A stretch of DNA of 64,000 bases, from contig CAWFFJ010000017.1 in assembly GCA_963814875.1 (NCBI GenBank), forward strand, positions 1 through 64,000, read 5' to 3'. Below the pieces are notes generated by a model. It ran no database searches. It saw nothing but the letters and a program-made list of their open reading frames with translations, and was not told where the DNA came from. The position numbers were made by a program, and so were the translations under genes. This DNA comes from CAVSIS01 sp963814875. GTDB taxonomy: Bacteria; Acidobacteriota; Thermoanaerobaculia; Thermoanaerobaculales; Sulfomarinibacteraceae. Shown here one piece after another: positions 31,759 to 40,115 of this stretch (positions within the stretch are counted from its first letter, which is position 1; each line of letters begins with the position of its first letter).

Positions 31759-33310
31759 CGCGTCGCGCCCCGACGCGGTCTCACTCGAGCTGTTCGCCAA
31801 CCGCTTCACCGCGATCGCGGCGGAGATGGGCGAGATGCTCGAGCGCACCGCCCTGTCGACCAACATCAAGGAACGCCGCGACTTCTCCTGTGCAGTGCTG
31901 GACGCGGGCGGGGCGCTGGTGGTGAACGCGCCGCACATCCCGGTCCACCTCGGCGCGCTCGGCCTCGCGGTGCGCGGCCTCGCGGCGGAGATGACGCTCG
32001 GTCCGGGCGACGTGGCGGTCACCAACCACCCCGCCTACGGTGGCTCGCACCTGCCGGACGTGACCGTGGCGGCGCCGGTGTTCGACCCCGCCCGGCCCGA
32101 CCGCCTCATGGCGTGGGTCGCCAACCGCGCCCACCACGCCGAGATCGGGGGCATCACCCCGGGCTCGGTGCCGCCGAACGCACACTGCCTGGCCGAGGAG
32201 GGCGTGGTGATCCCGCCGACCCTGCTGGTCGCCGGCGGCGCGCCGCGATGGCCGGAGATCCGGCGTCTGCTGGAGTCGGGGCCGTACCCGACCCGCTCGG
32301 TCGACGAGAACCTCGCCGACCTCGCGGCGCAGGCAGCCGCGAATCGGATGGGTGCGGCGGCGCTCGAGTCCCTGGCGCGGCAACACGGCGCCGACGCCCT
32401 CGCTGGCGCCATGTCCGCGCTCTCGGACCTCGCGGCGGAGCGGATGACGACGGCCCTCGAGGCGCTCGGGGAAAAACGTGTCGAAGCTCTCGAGCGGCTC
32501 GACGACGGGACTCCGCTTCAGGTCACGATCGAGATCCGCAACGGGCGCGCACGGATCGACTTCGCAGGCTCGGGTGGGGTCCACCCGGGCAACCTCAATG
32601 CGACCCCGGCGATCGTCACCAGCGCCGTGCTCTACGTGCTGCGCCTGCTGCTCGACCAGCCGCTGCCGCTCAACGAGGCGCTGCTGCGGCCGGTCGAGCT
32701 GGTGATCCCACCGGGAATTCTCGATCCGCCGTTTACCGCCGACCCGTGGTCCTGTCCGGCGGTGGTTGGGGGCAACGTCGAGACCAGCCAGCGCCTGGTC
32801 GATACCCTGCTCAAGGCGCTCGGCCTCGTCGCCTGCAGCCAGGGAACGATGAACAACGTGATCTTCGGCAATCGCCGCTTCGGCTACTACGAGACCGTCG
32901 CCGGCGGCTGCGGCGCGGGCCCGGGCTTCCCTGGCGCTTCGGCGACCCACAGCCACATGACCAACACGAGGGCCACGGATCCGGAGGTGCTGGAGCACCG
33001 CTACCCGGTGCGGTTGGAACGCTTCGCGATCCGCCGCGGCTCCGGCGGCGCGGGCCGGTGGCCGGGCGGCGACGGGGTGGTGCGCGAGCTCGTGTTCCTC
33101 GAGCCGGTCCGGGTCTCGCTGCTCTCCCAGCACCGGGTCGAGGTCCCCTACGGCGTGGCCGGAGGAGGCCCCGGCCAGCCCGGCCGTCAGCGCATCGTCC
33201 GCACGGACGGGTCGGTGCTTGAGCTCGGCGGCATCGACGGCTGCGACGCCGAGGCCGGGGACCGCCTGATCCTCGAGACCCCCGGCGGCGGTGGCTGGGG
33301 AGAAGTGTAG
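31751..33310 (+). CDS. Hydantoinase/oxoprolinase subunit B (HyuB-like)
   Basis: A 519-residue partner of the A subunit. Expected blocks are ELFANRFTAIAAEMGEML, STNIKERRDFSCAV, GDVAVTNHPAYGGSHLPD and, near the C-terminus, LERFAIRRGSGGAGRWPGGDG. Together with subunit A it covers the domains of the single-chain eukaryotic 5-oxoprolinase. The symporter gene 95 bp downstream could import the substrate. Confidence 0.92.
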   Translation: MADASRPDAVSLELFANRFTAIAAEMGEMLERTALSTNIKERRDFSCAVLDAGGALVVNAPHIPVHLGALGLAVRGLAAEMTLGPGDVAVTNHPAYGGSHLPDVTVAAPVFDPARPDRLMAWVANRAHHAEIGGITPGSVPPNAHCLAEEGVVIPPTLLVAGGAPRWPEIRRLLESGPYPTRSVDENLADLAAQAAANRMGAAALESLARQHGADALAGAMSALSDLAAERMTTALEALGEKRVEALERLDDGTPLQVTIEIRNGRARIDFAGSGGVHPGNLNATPAIVTSAVLYVLRLLLDQPLPLNEALLRPVELVIPPGILDPPFTADPWSCPAVVGGNVETSQRLVDTLLKALGLVACSQGTMNNVIFGNRRFGYYETVAGGCGAGPGFPGASATHSHMTNTRATDPEVLEHRYPVRLERFAIRRGSGGAGRWPGGDGVVRELVFLEPVRVSLLSQHRVEVPYGVAGGGPGQPGRQRIVRTDGSVLELGGIDGCDAEAGDRLILETPGGGGWGEV

Positions 33311-33404
33311 GACGCGAGACGTTGGCGCCTGACCTGCTCGCTTTCGTCCCACTCTTCACAGCCTGACCTCCTCACCTTCCCGACCCGCCGCTACACTGCT
33401 CGCC

Positions 33405-34778
33405 GTGAACGGTCCCGCACTCCTGCTGGTGACGCTGTACGCCGTCGCCCTGGTCGCCGCTTCCCTGAGCCGTGGTGGGGGCGGGACCGGCCTGGACTAC
33501 CTGCTCGACGGGCGTCGCCTGACCCTGCCGGCGTTCGTCGCCACCCTGGTGACCACCTGGTACGGCGGCATCCTCGGCATCGGCGAGTACGCATGGCGGT
33601 TCGGGATCTCCACGTGGGTGGTGTTCGGCGTGCCCTACTACCTGGCCGCGATCTTGTTTGCACTGGTGCTCGCGCCACGGCTGCGGCGCAGCGGTGCGGT
33701 GTCGATCCCTGAGCTGATGCGCCGCTCCTACGGCCCCCGCGCCGGTCGGGTGGGCGCCACCATGATCTGGGCGGTGACGGTCCCGGTGGCCTACGTCCTG
33801 ATGTCTGCGACCCTACTCGAGAGCGTGACCGGTTGGTCGCCGCTTCTTGCCACGGTGATCGTGGCCGCCTTCTCCGCGGGCTATGTCGGGCTGTCGGGGT
33901 TCCGCGCGGTGGTCCGCACGGACGCGCTCCAGCTGGTGCTGATGTACGGCGGCTTCCTGATCCTGCTGCCGGTCGCGCTCGCGCACACCGGCGGCTTCGT
34001 CGCGCTCTGGCAGGCACTGCCGGCGACCCACCGCAGCGCTGACGGCGGCCTCGGCTGGCAGGCCGTGGTCGTGTGGTACCTGATCGCGCTCCAGACCATG
34101 GTCGAGCCGGCCTTCTACCAGCGTGTGTTTGCCGCCAGGACGGAGCGCACGGCCCGCCTCGGCGTGCTCGCCTCGGTCGCGATGTGGGTGGTATTCGACT
34201 TCCTCACGGTGACCACAGGCCTCGCGGCCAGAGTCCTCCTGCCCGACCTCGCCGACCCCGTCGCCGCCTACCCCGCGCTCGCCCAGACGATCCTGCCGAC
34301 CTGGCTGGCCGCGGTCTTCATCGTGGGGCTCTTCGCCACCGTCATGTCGACGCTCGACAGCTACTTGTTCCTGGCCGCGGCCACGGTCGGGCACGACTTC
34401 ACCGACCGTCCCGCGGCACCCGAGGTCGTACGCCGGCGCACCCGGCTCGGCCTCGCCATCTCTGCCGCGGCGGCAGGTGCGGTCGCCCTCACCTTCGACT
34501 CGGCGGTGGCCGTGTGGCATCACCTCGGCACGATCGGTACCGCCTCGCTGCTGCTGCCGGTGGTGGCGGTCAATGCCCCCCCGCGCTGGCGGTTTCGGCC
34601 CGGCCCGGCCGTGCTTGCAGTCGTCGCCTCCGCGGCGACCGCCGCCGGGTGGATCGCCGCCGCCCACGACGGTCGCTATCCTGCCGGCATCGAGCCGATG
34701 TTCCCCGCACTCGCTGTCTCGGTGGCGGTCTGGCTCGGCGACCGCGCCCTCGACCTGGCAGCCAACAGGAGCCCGTGA
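33405..34778 (+). CDS. Sodium:solute symporter family protein
   Basis: Membrane transporter of 457 residues with about 12-13 hydrophobic segments spread over the whole length. SSS-family features include DYLLDGRRLTLPAFVATLVTTWYGG near the start, YGPRAGRVGA, the GYVGLSGFRAVVRTDALQ sodium-site region, and TVMSTLDSYLFLAAATVGHD. The substrate is not predictable; urea, amino acids or monocarboxylates are common. The start GTG at 33405 follows a TACACT box by 9 bp. Its stop overlaps the tsaE start. Confidence 0.88.
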   Translation: MNGPALLLVTLYAVALVAASLSRGGGGTGLDYLLDGRRLTLPAFVATLVTTWYGGILGIGEYAWRFGISTWVVFGVPYYLAAILFALVLAPRLRRSGAVSIPELMRRSYGPRAGRVGATMIWAVTVPVAYVLMSATLLESVTGWSPLLATVIVAAFSAGYVGLSGFRAVVRTDALQLVLMYGGFLILLPVALAHTGGFVALWQALPATHRSADGGLGWQAVVVWYLIALQTMVEPAFYQRVFAARTERTARLGVLASVAMWVVFDFLTVTTGLAARVLLPDLADPVAAYPALAQTILPTWLAAVFIVGLFATVMSTLDSYLFLAAATVGHDFTDRPAAPEVVRRRTRLGLAISAAAAGAVALTFDSAVAVWHHLGTIGTASLLLPVVAVNAPPRWRFRPGPAVLAVVASAATAAGWIAAAHDGRYPAGIEPMFPALAVSVAVWLGDRALDLAANRSP

Positions 34779-35239
34779 TGCGCCGCGACGCCCACCTCTG
34801 TCCCACCCCTGCTGCGACCGAGGCGCTCGGCGCCGCGCTCGCCGCCCGCCTCGAGCCCGGTGACCTGGTGCTGCTCGAGGGCGACCTCGCGGCCGGGAAG
34901 ACCACCTTCGTGCGCGGGCTCGCTGCCGGCCTCGGCGGCGATCCCGACGACGTCAGCTCGCCGACCTTCGTGCTGATCCAGAGCTACCCCTTCGCTGGCG
35001 GACCGGTGCGCCGGCTCCACCACGTCGACCTGTACCGGCTCGACGACTCCGTCCGCGCCCTGGGCGAGCTCGGCCTCGAGGAGATGCTGTCTGAGCCCGA
35101 CGCGGTGATGGCGGTCGAGTGGCCGAAAGAGCGTGTCGCCGCCTGGCTTCCGGAGGCGGCGAGGGTCTGGCGAGTCCGGTTCGAGGTCCTCGAAGGCGAC
35201 ACCCGCCGCATCACGATCGACGGCCCCTCAAAGATCTAA
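34778..35239 (+). CDS. tsaE: tRNA t6A biosynthesis ATPase TsaE
   Basis: Cytoplasmic ATPase that works with TsaB and TsaD to make N6-threonylcarbamoyl-adenosine at tRNA position 37. The 153 residues include Walker A GDLAAGKTTFVRGLA, the SSPTFVLIQSYP switch, the HHVDLYRL motif and a VEWPKE segment. The ATG overlaps the preceding stop by one base. The tsaB and tsaD genes are not in this window. Confidence 0.93.
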   Translation: MRRDAHLCPTPAATEALGAALAARLEPGDLVLLEGDLAAGKTTFVRGLAAGLGGDPDDVSSPTFVLIQSYPFAGGPVRRLHHVDLYRLDDSVRALGELGLEEMLSEPDAVMAVEWPKERVAAWLPEAARVWRVRFEVLEGDTRRITIDGPSKI

Positions 35240-35267
35240 CGTCTTACTGCAGCCAGCTCGATACTCG

Positions 35268-35287
35268 AGGGCGCTGGTCAGCGCCCT
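35268..35287. terminator. Hairpin between convergent tsaE and SDR genes
   Basis: AGGGCGCT-GGTC-AGCGCCCT is a perfect 8-bp stem lying between the converging ends of the two genes. There is no T-run. A bidirectional transcript end is likely. Confidence 0.5.
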
Positions 35288-35318
35288 GGATATCAGCAGT
35301 TGCGTCCGCAACGGCTGA

Positions 35319-36053
35319 TCATGTCACGCACATCCCGCCGTCGACCGGGATCACGGCGCCCGTCACCCACGACGCCGCGTCCGAAAGCAGGAAGAGGACC
35401 ATCTCGGCCACGTCCTCGGGCTGACCGATGCGGCCCATGGGGTGGATCCGCCCCATCCCCTCGACCTGCTCCCGGCTCAGGCCGCGGGTCTCGTGGATCG
35501 GGGTGTCGACCACGGCCGGCATCACCGAGTTCACACGCACCCGCGGTGCGAGCTCGAGCGCGAGCGACCTGGTGAGCGCGTCGAGCGCCGCCTTGGACGC
35601 GGTGTACGCCGCCATCGCCGGGATCGGCTTGACCACCAGGGTCGACGACACGTTGACCACCGCCGCAGCCTCTCCGAACAGCGGCAGCAGGGCCTGGACG
35701 AGCAGGAACGGCGCGCGCACGTTGACTGCGAAGATCCAGTCCCAGGTCGCGACGTCGACCGCCGCAACCCGCCCCGGAGCGGCGACTCCCGCGTTGTTGA
35801 CGAGGCCGTCAACACCGCCCCAACGCGTCTCGACCGCGGCGGCGAGCTCCGAGATCGCTTCCGGATCGGCGAGGTCGGCGGCGTGCGCCCAGGCCGCGGA
35901 CCCGATGCCCGAGGCGGCCTCCTCGAGGGCCTCCCTGCGTCGCGAGACGAGGCAGACCTCGGCGCCCCGCGTCGCGGCCCGGCGGGCCACCTCCAGGCCG
36001 ATGCCGCTCGCTGCGCCCGTGATCACGACGTGACGGCCCGCCAGATCGCCCAT
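35319..36053 (-). CDS. SDR family oxidoreductase
   Basis: Classical short-chain dehydrogenase of 244 residues: GAASGIG cofactor loop, NNAG, catalytic Ser in VVNVSSTLV, YTASK, and a C-terminal VTGAVIPVDGG typical of FabG-like enzymes. An Arg pair after the second strand (VSRRRE) suggests NADPH. The substrate is unknown. It is divergent from the small acidic protein gene, with a palindrome in the shared intergenic region. Confidence 0.9.
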   Translation of the reverse strand: MGDLAGRHVVITGAASGIGLEVARRAATRGAEVCLVSRRREALEEAASGIGSAAWAHAADLADPEAISELAAAVETRWGGVDGLVNNAGVAAPGRVAAVDVATWDWIFAVNVRAPFLLVQALLPLFGEAAAVVNVSSTLVVKPIPAMAAYTASKAALDALTRSLALELAPRVRVNSVMPAVVDTPIHETRGLSREQVEGMGRIHPMGRIGQPEDVAEMVLFLLSDAASWVTGAVIPVDGGMCVT

Positions 36054-36084
36054 TCCGCCTCCTGTCTCGCCTCAAGGTCTCGTT

Positions 36085-36098
36085 CTCAGTATACTGAG
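36085..36098. promoter_or_regulatory. Perfect 14-bp palindrome, possible operator
   Basis: CTCAGTATACTGAG lies between the divergent SDR and small acidic protein genes and includes TATACT, which could act as a -10 element. A second stem CTCTC-TTCAC-GAGAG follows at 36105-36119. A binding protein is not identifiable. Confidence 0.4.
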
Positions 36099-36170
36099 GA
36101 ACGCTCTCTTCACGAGAGGACCGACCGCTCCGGCGGAGCCGCCCCAGGGCCCGTCGCTCCGGGAGGATCG

Positions 36171-36446
36171 ATGGACTTCGACATGGACGACGACGGACCC
36201 GACCTCGCCTACAGTGAAGTCGTTCGCCGCCTGATTCGGGGAGGGCTGCCGCGCGGCGAGCAGTTCGACGCCTGCCGGGCGGTGCTGACGAACGGCAGCA
36301 GCTCCGACGTCTACTTCCAGGCGTTGTGTCTCCTGCTCGAAGGCGCGCTCGCCGACGCCTCGCTGGCCATCGACGACACCCAGGTCGTCGTCCGTCTACT
36401 CAAGGAGCTGGCCAGCGGTACCTTGCTGCCGGAAGAGGTGATGTGA
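36171..36446 (+). CDS. Small acidic hypothetical protein
   Basis: A 91-residue protein I do not recognise. It is acidic at the N-terminus (MDFDMDDDGPD) and then looks helical (VVRRLIRGG, FQALCLLLEGALADASLA, VVRLLKELASG). GGGAGG is spaced about 5 bp before the ATG. It has no membrane segment or metal motif. Its stop overlaps the GTG of the zinc-ribbon membrane protein (GTGA), so the two are likely co-translated and may act together. Confidence 0.7.
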   Translation: MDFDMDDDGPDLAYSEVVRRLIRGGLPRGEQFDACRAVLTNGSSSDVYFQALCLLLEGALADASLAIDDTQVVVRLLKELASGTLLPEEVM

Positions 36447-37894
36447 CCCCGGCCTGGGCTCTTCTCGCTCTCGCGGCGCCGCCGGTCGCCGCGATCCTCG
36501 CCGCCGTCCTGCTCGCTCCCCGGCACACCTCGCCCGTGGTCTCGATCGTGGCCAATGCGGTCGTCCCCGGCGCGGGGCTGGCTGCGGTCCGGCGTCCGCT
36601 GCTCGAGGTTGTGGCGGGAGTGCTCCTCGCCCAGGTCTCCCTGGTCACCATCGGGCGCCTCGCCGACCTCTGGATGTACCTGCCGATCATGATGCTCGGC
36701 GCCGTGTGGGCGGCCTGGCACACCTCCTGGAATCCGGTCGAGCGGTTGGCGCAGCTCGCACTGGCGACGGCTCCAGCCGCGCCGCCACCTGAGCCGGCGC
36801 TGCCGCCGGCAGGTCCGGCCGCCGGTCTTGCTTCACCGGCAGTCGACGATGCGAACGGCTACGTCGTTGCCCTCCCGTGCCCCGAGTGCGGCGCCGAGAT
36901 CGCGCTGCCGGTACTGCACCGGATGGCACACTGCGAGTTCTGCGGCTCGCACCACCTCGTGGTCGGCCACGAGGACCTGCTCCAGGTCACCCTCCCGGCG
37001 CGGGCCGGGGACCTCGCCACACTGAGGGAGGCTATCCTCGACCACCACCGGCGCCTCCACTTCCTGAAGCTCTACCAGGCAACGGTGGCACCGCTGGTCC
37101 GGGCCGGAGGCCGGGTGGCGAGCGACGGAACGCCGATCGACTCCCCGGAGGCCGATCTCGCGGCCGCCGCGGCCGAGGCTGCCGTGAACCGCGCAGCCGA
37201 TAGCTTCCGCGCCAAGCTCGCGACGACGCTGCGCATCGGCTCTGCCGACCGCTTCCTGACCCCCTACTACCACGGGATGGGTGTGCTCTACGAGGCTGTC
37301 TTCGGCCGCGAGCCGGTGACCGAGGACAAGGTCCTGCGGTTCACCGTCGGGGCGGTCGAGGCCGCCACCGAGGCGACCTCCCTGCTCGACCTGCCGTCGA
37401 TGGGGAAGCTGAGCTGGCTTCGCGCCCTGCTGCCCGCGGCCGCATTGCCGGAGGACGCGCGCTGCCTGCCCGCCGACCGTGCGCCGGCGCTGCTCGACGC
37501 GGCATACGGCGATCTCGACCGCAAGCGGCTGGTGCGCGACCTGCGCAGCCTCAGGGTCGGCAACCGGCTCTGCGAGGACGTCCGCGCCGTCGTCTGGCGT
37601 CCGTGGTGGGTGTGCGAAGTGGAGGGATCGGGTGTCTCCAGCCGGATCCTGGTCGATGCCGCCTCGGGCACCGTCGTCGGCAACGCCCCCGAGCTCGATC
37701 CGCAGGCGCTCGAGCCGCTGCCCGAGAGCCGCTCGAAGCCCGGCGACAGGGCTCCGGTTCACGCCGATGGAGTGCCCGACCTGCGGTTGGGAGTACCAGT
37801 TCTCACCCCAGGCCGTGCACCACTTCTGCACCAACTGCCACCGCGTCTTCCGGGTCGAGGGCGGGCGCAAGGTCGAGGTGCCGTACGGTCATGA
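36443..37894 (+). CDS. Zinc-ribbon membrane protein, 5' part
   Basis: Starts with GTG overlapping the previous stop. Three N-terminal hydrophobic segments (about residues 5-25, 33-45 and 52-80) are followed by a Pro/Ala linker and a zinc ribbon (CPEC then CEFC 19 residues later), then a long soluble domain with EVTEDKVLRF-like and RIGSADRFLTPYYHGMGV segments. After about 37750 this frame becomes Arg/Pro-rich and stops making sense, while the adjacent frame continues the protein with a second zinc ribbon. The genuine product probably runs from 36443 to 38465 with one frameshift. Function unknown. Confidence 0.7.
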   Translation: MTPAWALLALAAPPVAAILAAVLLAPRHTSPVVSIVANAVVPGAGLAAVRRPLLEVVAGVLLAQVSLVTIGRLADLWMYLPIMMLGAVWAAWHTSWNPVERLAQLALATAPAAPPPEPALPPAGPAAGLASPAVDDANGYVVALPCPECGAEIALPVLHRMAHCEFCGSHHLVVGHEDLLQVTLPARAGDLATLREAILDHHRRLHFLKLYQATVAPLVRAGGRVASDGTPIDSPEADLAAAAAEAAVNRAADSFRAKLATTLRIGSADRFLTPYYHGMGVLYEAVFGREPVTEDKVLRFTVGAVEAATEATSLLDLPSMGKLSWLRALLPAAALPEDARCLPADRAPALLDAAYGDLDRKRLVRDLRSLRVGNRLCEDVRAVVWRPWWVCEVEGSGVSSRILVDAASGTVVGNAPELDPQALEPLPESRSKPGDRAPVHADGVPDLRLGVPVLTPGRAPLLHQLPPRLPGRGRAQGRGAVRS

Positions 37895-38465
37895 CCCGCG
37901 CACCCCCGAGGTCCCCAGCGACCTGGTGCCGTTCTGGAAGTTCCGGCTCGAGCTGCGCACGGGAGACGGTGAGGTCGTCACCGATCTGCGACTGCTCAAG
38001 GACGCCATCGACGGCACCCTCGATCAGCTCGGCGACGACTACCGCCCGGTGCGCCACGAAATCGCGGTCCCGGCCGTGCGCTGCGTGGTCGCAAAGCTGA
38101 CCTCCGGGGCATTGAAGACCCTCTTCGCGCACATCCTGCGCCATCCCCCGGCACCGGTCGGGGAGCGCTTCCCGCTCGATGTGAAGCCCGAGCCGTGGCC
38201 GATCACCGTCGCGGAGGCAGAGGCCCGCCTCCTCGCGCCCTTGCTCCTCGCCACTGTCTTCACCCGCCGCGACCTCGCCCGCGCCGACGTCCACCAGGTT
38301 GCCACCCGCCTGCTCACGGCGAAACTCGAAGGCGCCGCCCAGCTCCTCTTCCTGCCCATGCCTCGGGTGCTGACCGAGCCCTTCCGCCGCTATGTCGGGC
38401 GCATGCCCGACACCGCCGTCTCCCGCGCCGAGGGCACGGCCGGGCCAGCGCCCGGCCGTGGGTGA
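37767..38465 (+). CDS. Zinc-ribbon protein, 3' part (probably the same gene)
   Basis: This frame opens with LRFTPMECPTCGWEYQF, then CTNC 18 residues on, giving a complete zinc ribbon, followed by a 180-residue domain with FWKFRLELRTGDGEV, RHEIAVPAVRCVVAKL and AAQLLFLPMPRVLTEPF. It could start at ATG 37767 as an independent gene, but the sequence upstream of that codon (LRFTP) also reads as protein, so a frameshift near 37745-37760 in one long gene is the better explanation. The 3' end abuts a CACGGCCGGG hairpin. Confidence 0.6.
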   Translation: MECPTCGWEYQFSPQAVHHFCTNCHRVFRVEGGRKVEVPYGHDPRTPEVPSDLVPFWKFRLELRTGDGEVVTDLRLLKDAIDGTLDQLGDDYRPVRHEIAVPAVRCVVAKLTSGALKTLFAHILRHPPAPVGERFPLDVKPEPWPITVAEAEARLLAPLLLATVFTRRDLARADVHQVATRLLTAKLEGAAQLLFLPMPRVLTEPFRRYVGRMPDTAVSRAEGTAGPAPGRG

Positions 38466-38594
38466 GGAGTGAGGGGCAAGGAGTCGCGGACGCAAGACGC
38501 AAGACGCTAGACGCTAGACGCTAGACGTTAGACGCCAGAAGTGTTGTCCCGTCCTGGACGTCTTGCTTCTTGCGTCTCACGTCTCGCGCTCACG
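38440..38594. repeat. Hairpin, heptamers and inverted heptamer arrays at a convergent junction
   Basis: The hairpin CACGGCCGGG-(6)-CCCGGCCGTG covers the end of the zinc-ribbon gene, followed by AGTGAGG units (38462-38480), an AGACGCN array (38488-38540) and, after a short gap, the same units inverted (38556-38592). Forward and inverted arrays could pair into one long stem. The inverted array overlaps the 3' end of the Nramp-like gene. Confidence 0.75.
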
Positions 38595-39884
38595 TCGCCG
38601 GCCACGGGCGACGGCGCGGCCGACCGGGAGCGCGAGCGCAAGGGTCAGCGCGAGGCTCGCCAGCAGCACGGTCCCCGCCCCCGGTGCGGCCAGCCCGATG
38701 ACCGCCGCGCCGGCGCGCAGCAGGTTGACCAGCCCGAGCACCACGGTGACCGCGACGGCGAGCGCCATCGCGACGAGATGGAGCCTGCCGCCGAGCCCGC
38801 CGGCGCCGACCAGACGGCGATCGTTGGCGGCCACCAGCAGGACCACCGCCACTGCCGGCAGCATCACTCCGTTGAACGCCTGCGCGAGCACGATCGCGGG
38901 GATCGGCTGGATGCCGAGGAGGCCGAAGCCGACGCCAAAGGCGAGCACGCCGCCCCAGACCACCCGCCAGAGCGCCCCGGTGCGGTCCCATCCCCGTGCG
39001 CCGTCGCCGGCGAAGAGGCCGCGGCAGGTCAGTGCAGCCGCCAGCGGCGCCGACACCGCGGAGGAGAAGCCGGCGGCGAAGAGCCCTGCCGCGAACAGGA
39101 GATCGGCGCCGGCGCCGAGGCGCTCGCGCAGCACGGCCGCGATGGCGTCGTAGCTGAACGTCCCCGCCACCGCGGACCCGACCACCAGAACGCCGGCCGA
39201 GATCAACCCCCCGAAGATCACCGAGACGGCGAGCCCGAATCGCATCGTGCCCAGCTCCTGGCCGCGGGCAAGGCCCGAGCCGAGAAACAGGTTGTAGGGC
39301 ACTACGGTGGTGCCGACGAGGCCGATCGCGAGCAGCCCCGACCCGGCCGGCAGGGCCGGAACCAGGGCACCTCGCACGACCTCACTGAGGTCGGGCCCGA
39401 CCAGCGCCGCAGTGACCAGGAAGGCCACCCCCATGACCGAGACCATGACCCCGAACGCGCGGGTGATCGCAGCCACCGTGCCGAACCAGAGCAGGGCGGC
39501 GGCCGCGGCACCGACCGCCGCGGCGAGCGCCGGTCCCGGAAGCGCCACGATCCGGGTCGCCCCGGCAACCGCACCGAGGACGTTACCGGCCTCGTAGGCG
39601 GCACAGCCGAGCACGACCGCGCCGACCACCACGACCACCACCGCGAGGCCGCCCGCGCGGTGGAAGCGGGCCCTGAGCAGCTCCCCGAGGTCGTGTCCGG
39701 TCGTGACAGTGAGCCGGGCGGCGGTCTCCTGCAGGAGCAGGCAGGCAGCCGTGGAGAACACCAACGCCCACAGCAGCGTGAACCCGTAGCCGGCGCCCGC
39801 CTTGGCCGCGGTCGTCACTGTGCCCGGCCCGATGAATGCGCCAGCGATCACCGACCAGAAGATCACCGAGGCGAAACGGTTCAC
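38577..39884 (-). CDS. Nramp-like metal ion transporter with altered binding motifs
   Basis: Polytopic membrane protein of about 435 residues with 11 hydrophobic segments and the Nramp topology. The canonical TM1 motif DPGN is GPGT here (AFIGPGTVTTAAKAGAGYGF), and the TM6 motif MPH is VPY (TTVVPYNLFLGSGL). Since those residues coordinate Mn/Fe in typical Nramps, substrate or ion selectivity is likely different. The GTG at 39884 gives a normal N-terminus; the frame up to 39998 is Arg/Pro-rich leader. It is divergent from the pilT-like gene. Confidence 0.85.
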   Translation of the reverse strand: MNRFASVIFWSVIAGAFIGPGTVTTAAKAGAGYGFTLLWALVFSTAACLLLQETAARLTVTTGHDLGELLRARFHRAGGLAVVVVVVGAVVLGCAAYEAGNVLGAVAGATRIVALPGPALAAAVGAAAAALLWFGTVAAITRAFGVMVSVMGVAFLVTAALVGPDLSEVVRGALVPALPAGSGLLAIGLVGTTVVPYNLFLGSGLARGQELGTMRFGLAVSVIFGGLISAGVLVVGSAVAGTFSYDAIAAVLRERLGAGADLLFAAGLFAAGFSSAVSAPLAAALTCRGLFAGDGARGWDRTGALWRVVWGGVLAFGVGFGLLGIQPIPAIVLAQAFNGVMLPAVAVVLLVAANDRRLVGAGGLGGRLHLVAMALAVAVTVVLGLVNLLRAGAAVIGLAAPGAGTVLLASLALTLALALPVGRAVARGRRRERET

Positions 39885-39970
39885 CCCGCCACGGTACCCG
39901 CTCCCGGCCGCGGGCGAAAGGCTGGCCGCCGTCCGTGGGCGCCGGCTTGACGGACGCGGCCTGAAGTGGG

Positions 39971-40008
39971 CTCCCTCCGGTTGCGACGCGAGTCGCAACC
40001 GAAGGGAG
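39971..40008. repeat. Inverted repeat in the Nramp/pilT divergent region
   Basis: CTCCCTCCGGTTGCGAC pairs, with one mismatch, with GTCGCAACCGAAGGGAG around a GCGA loop. It lies between the two divergent genes, 87 bp upstream of the outside start of the Nramp gene and about 108 bp upstream of the pilT-like ATG. Could be an operator or a repeat. Confidence 0.5.
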
Positions 40009-40115
40009 GTACACTAGTGCGAGCGAAGCTCGCGCACACCGTCCGGATCCTGGCCCGGTAGACTGGGCCCGGGCCGTCGCGTGGCGCCGGACGAGCGCGA
40101 GCCCGAGGAGGAGCC

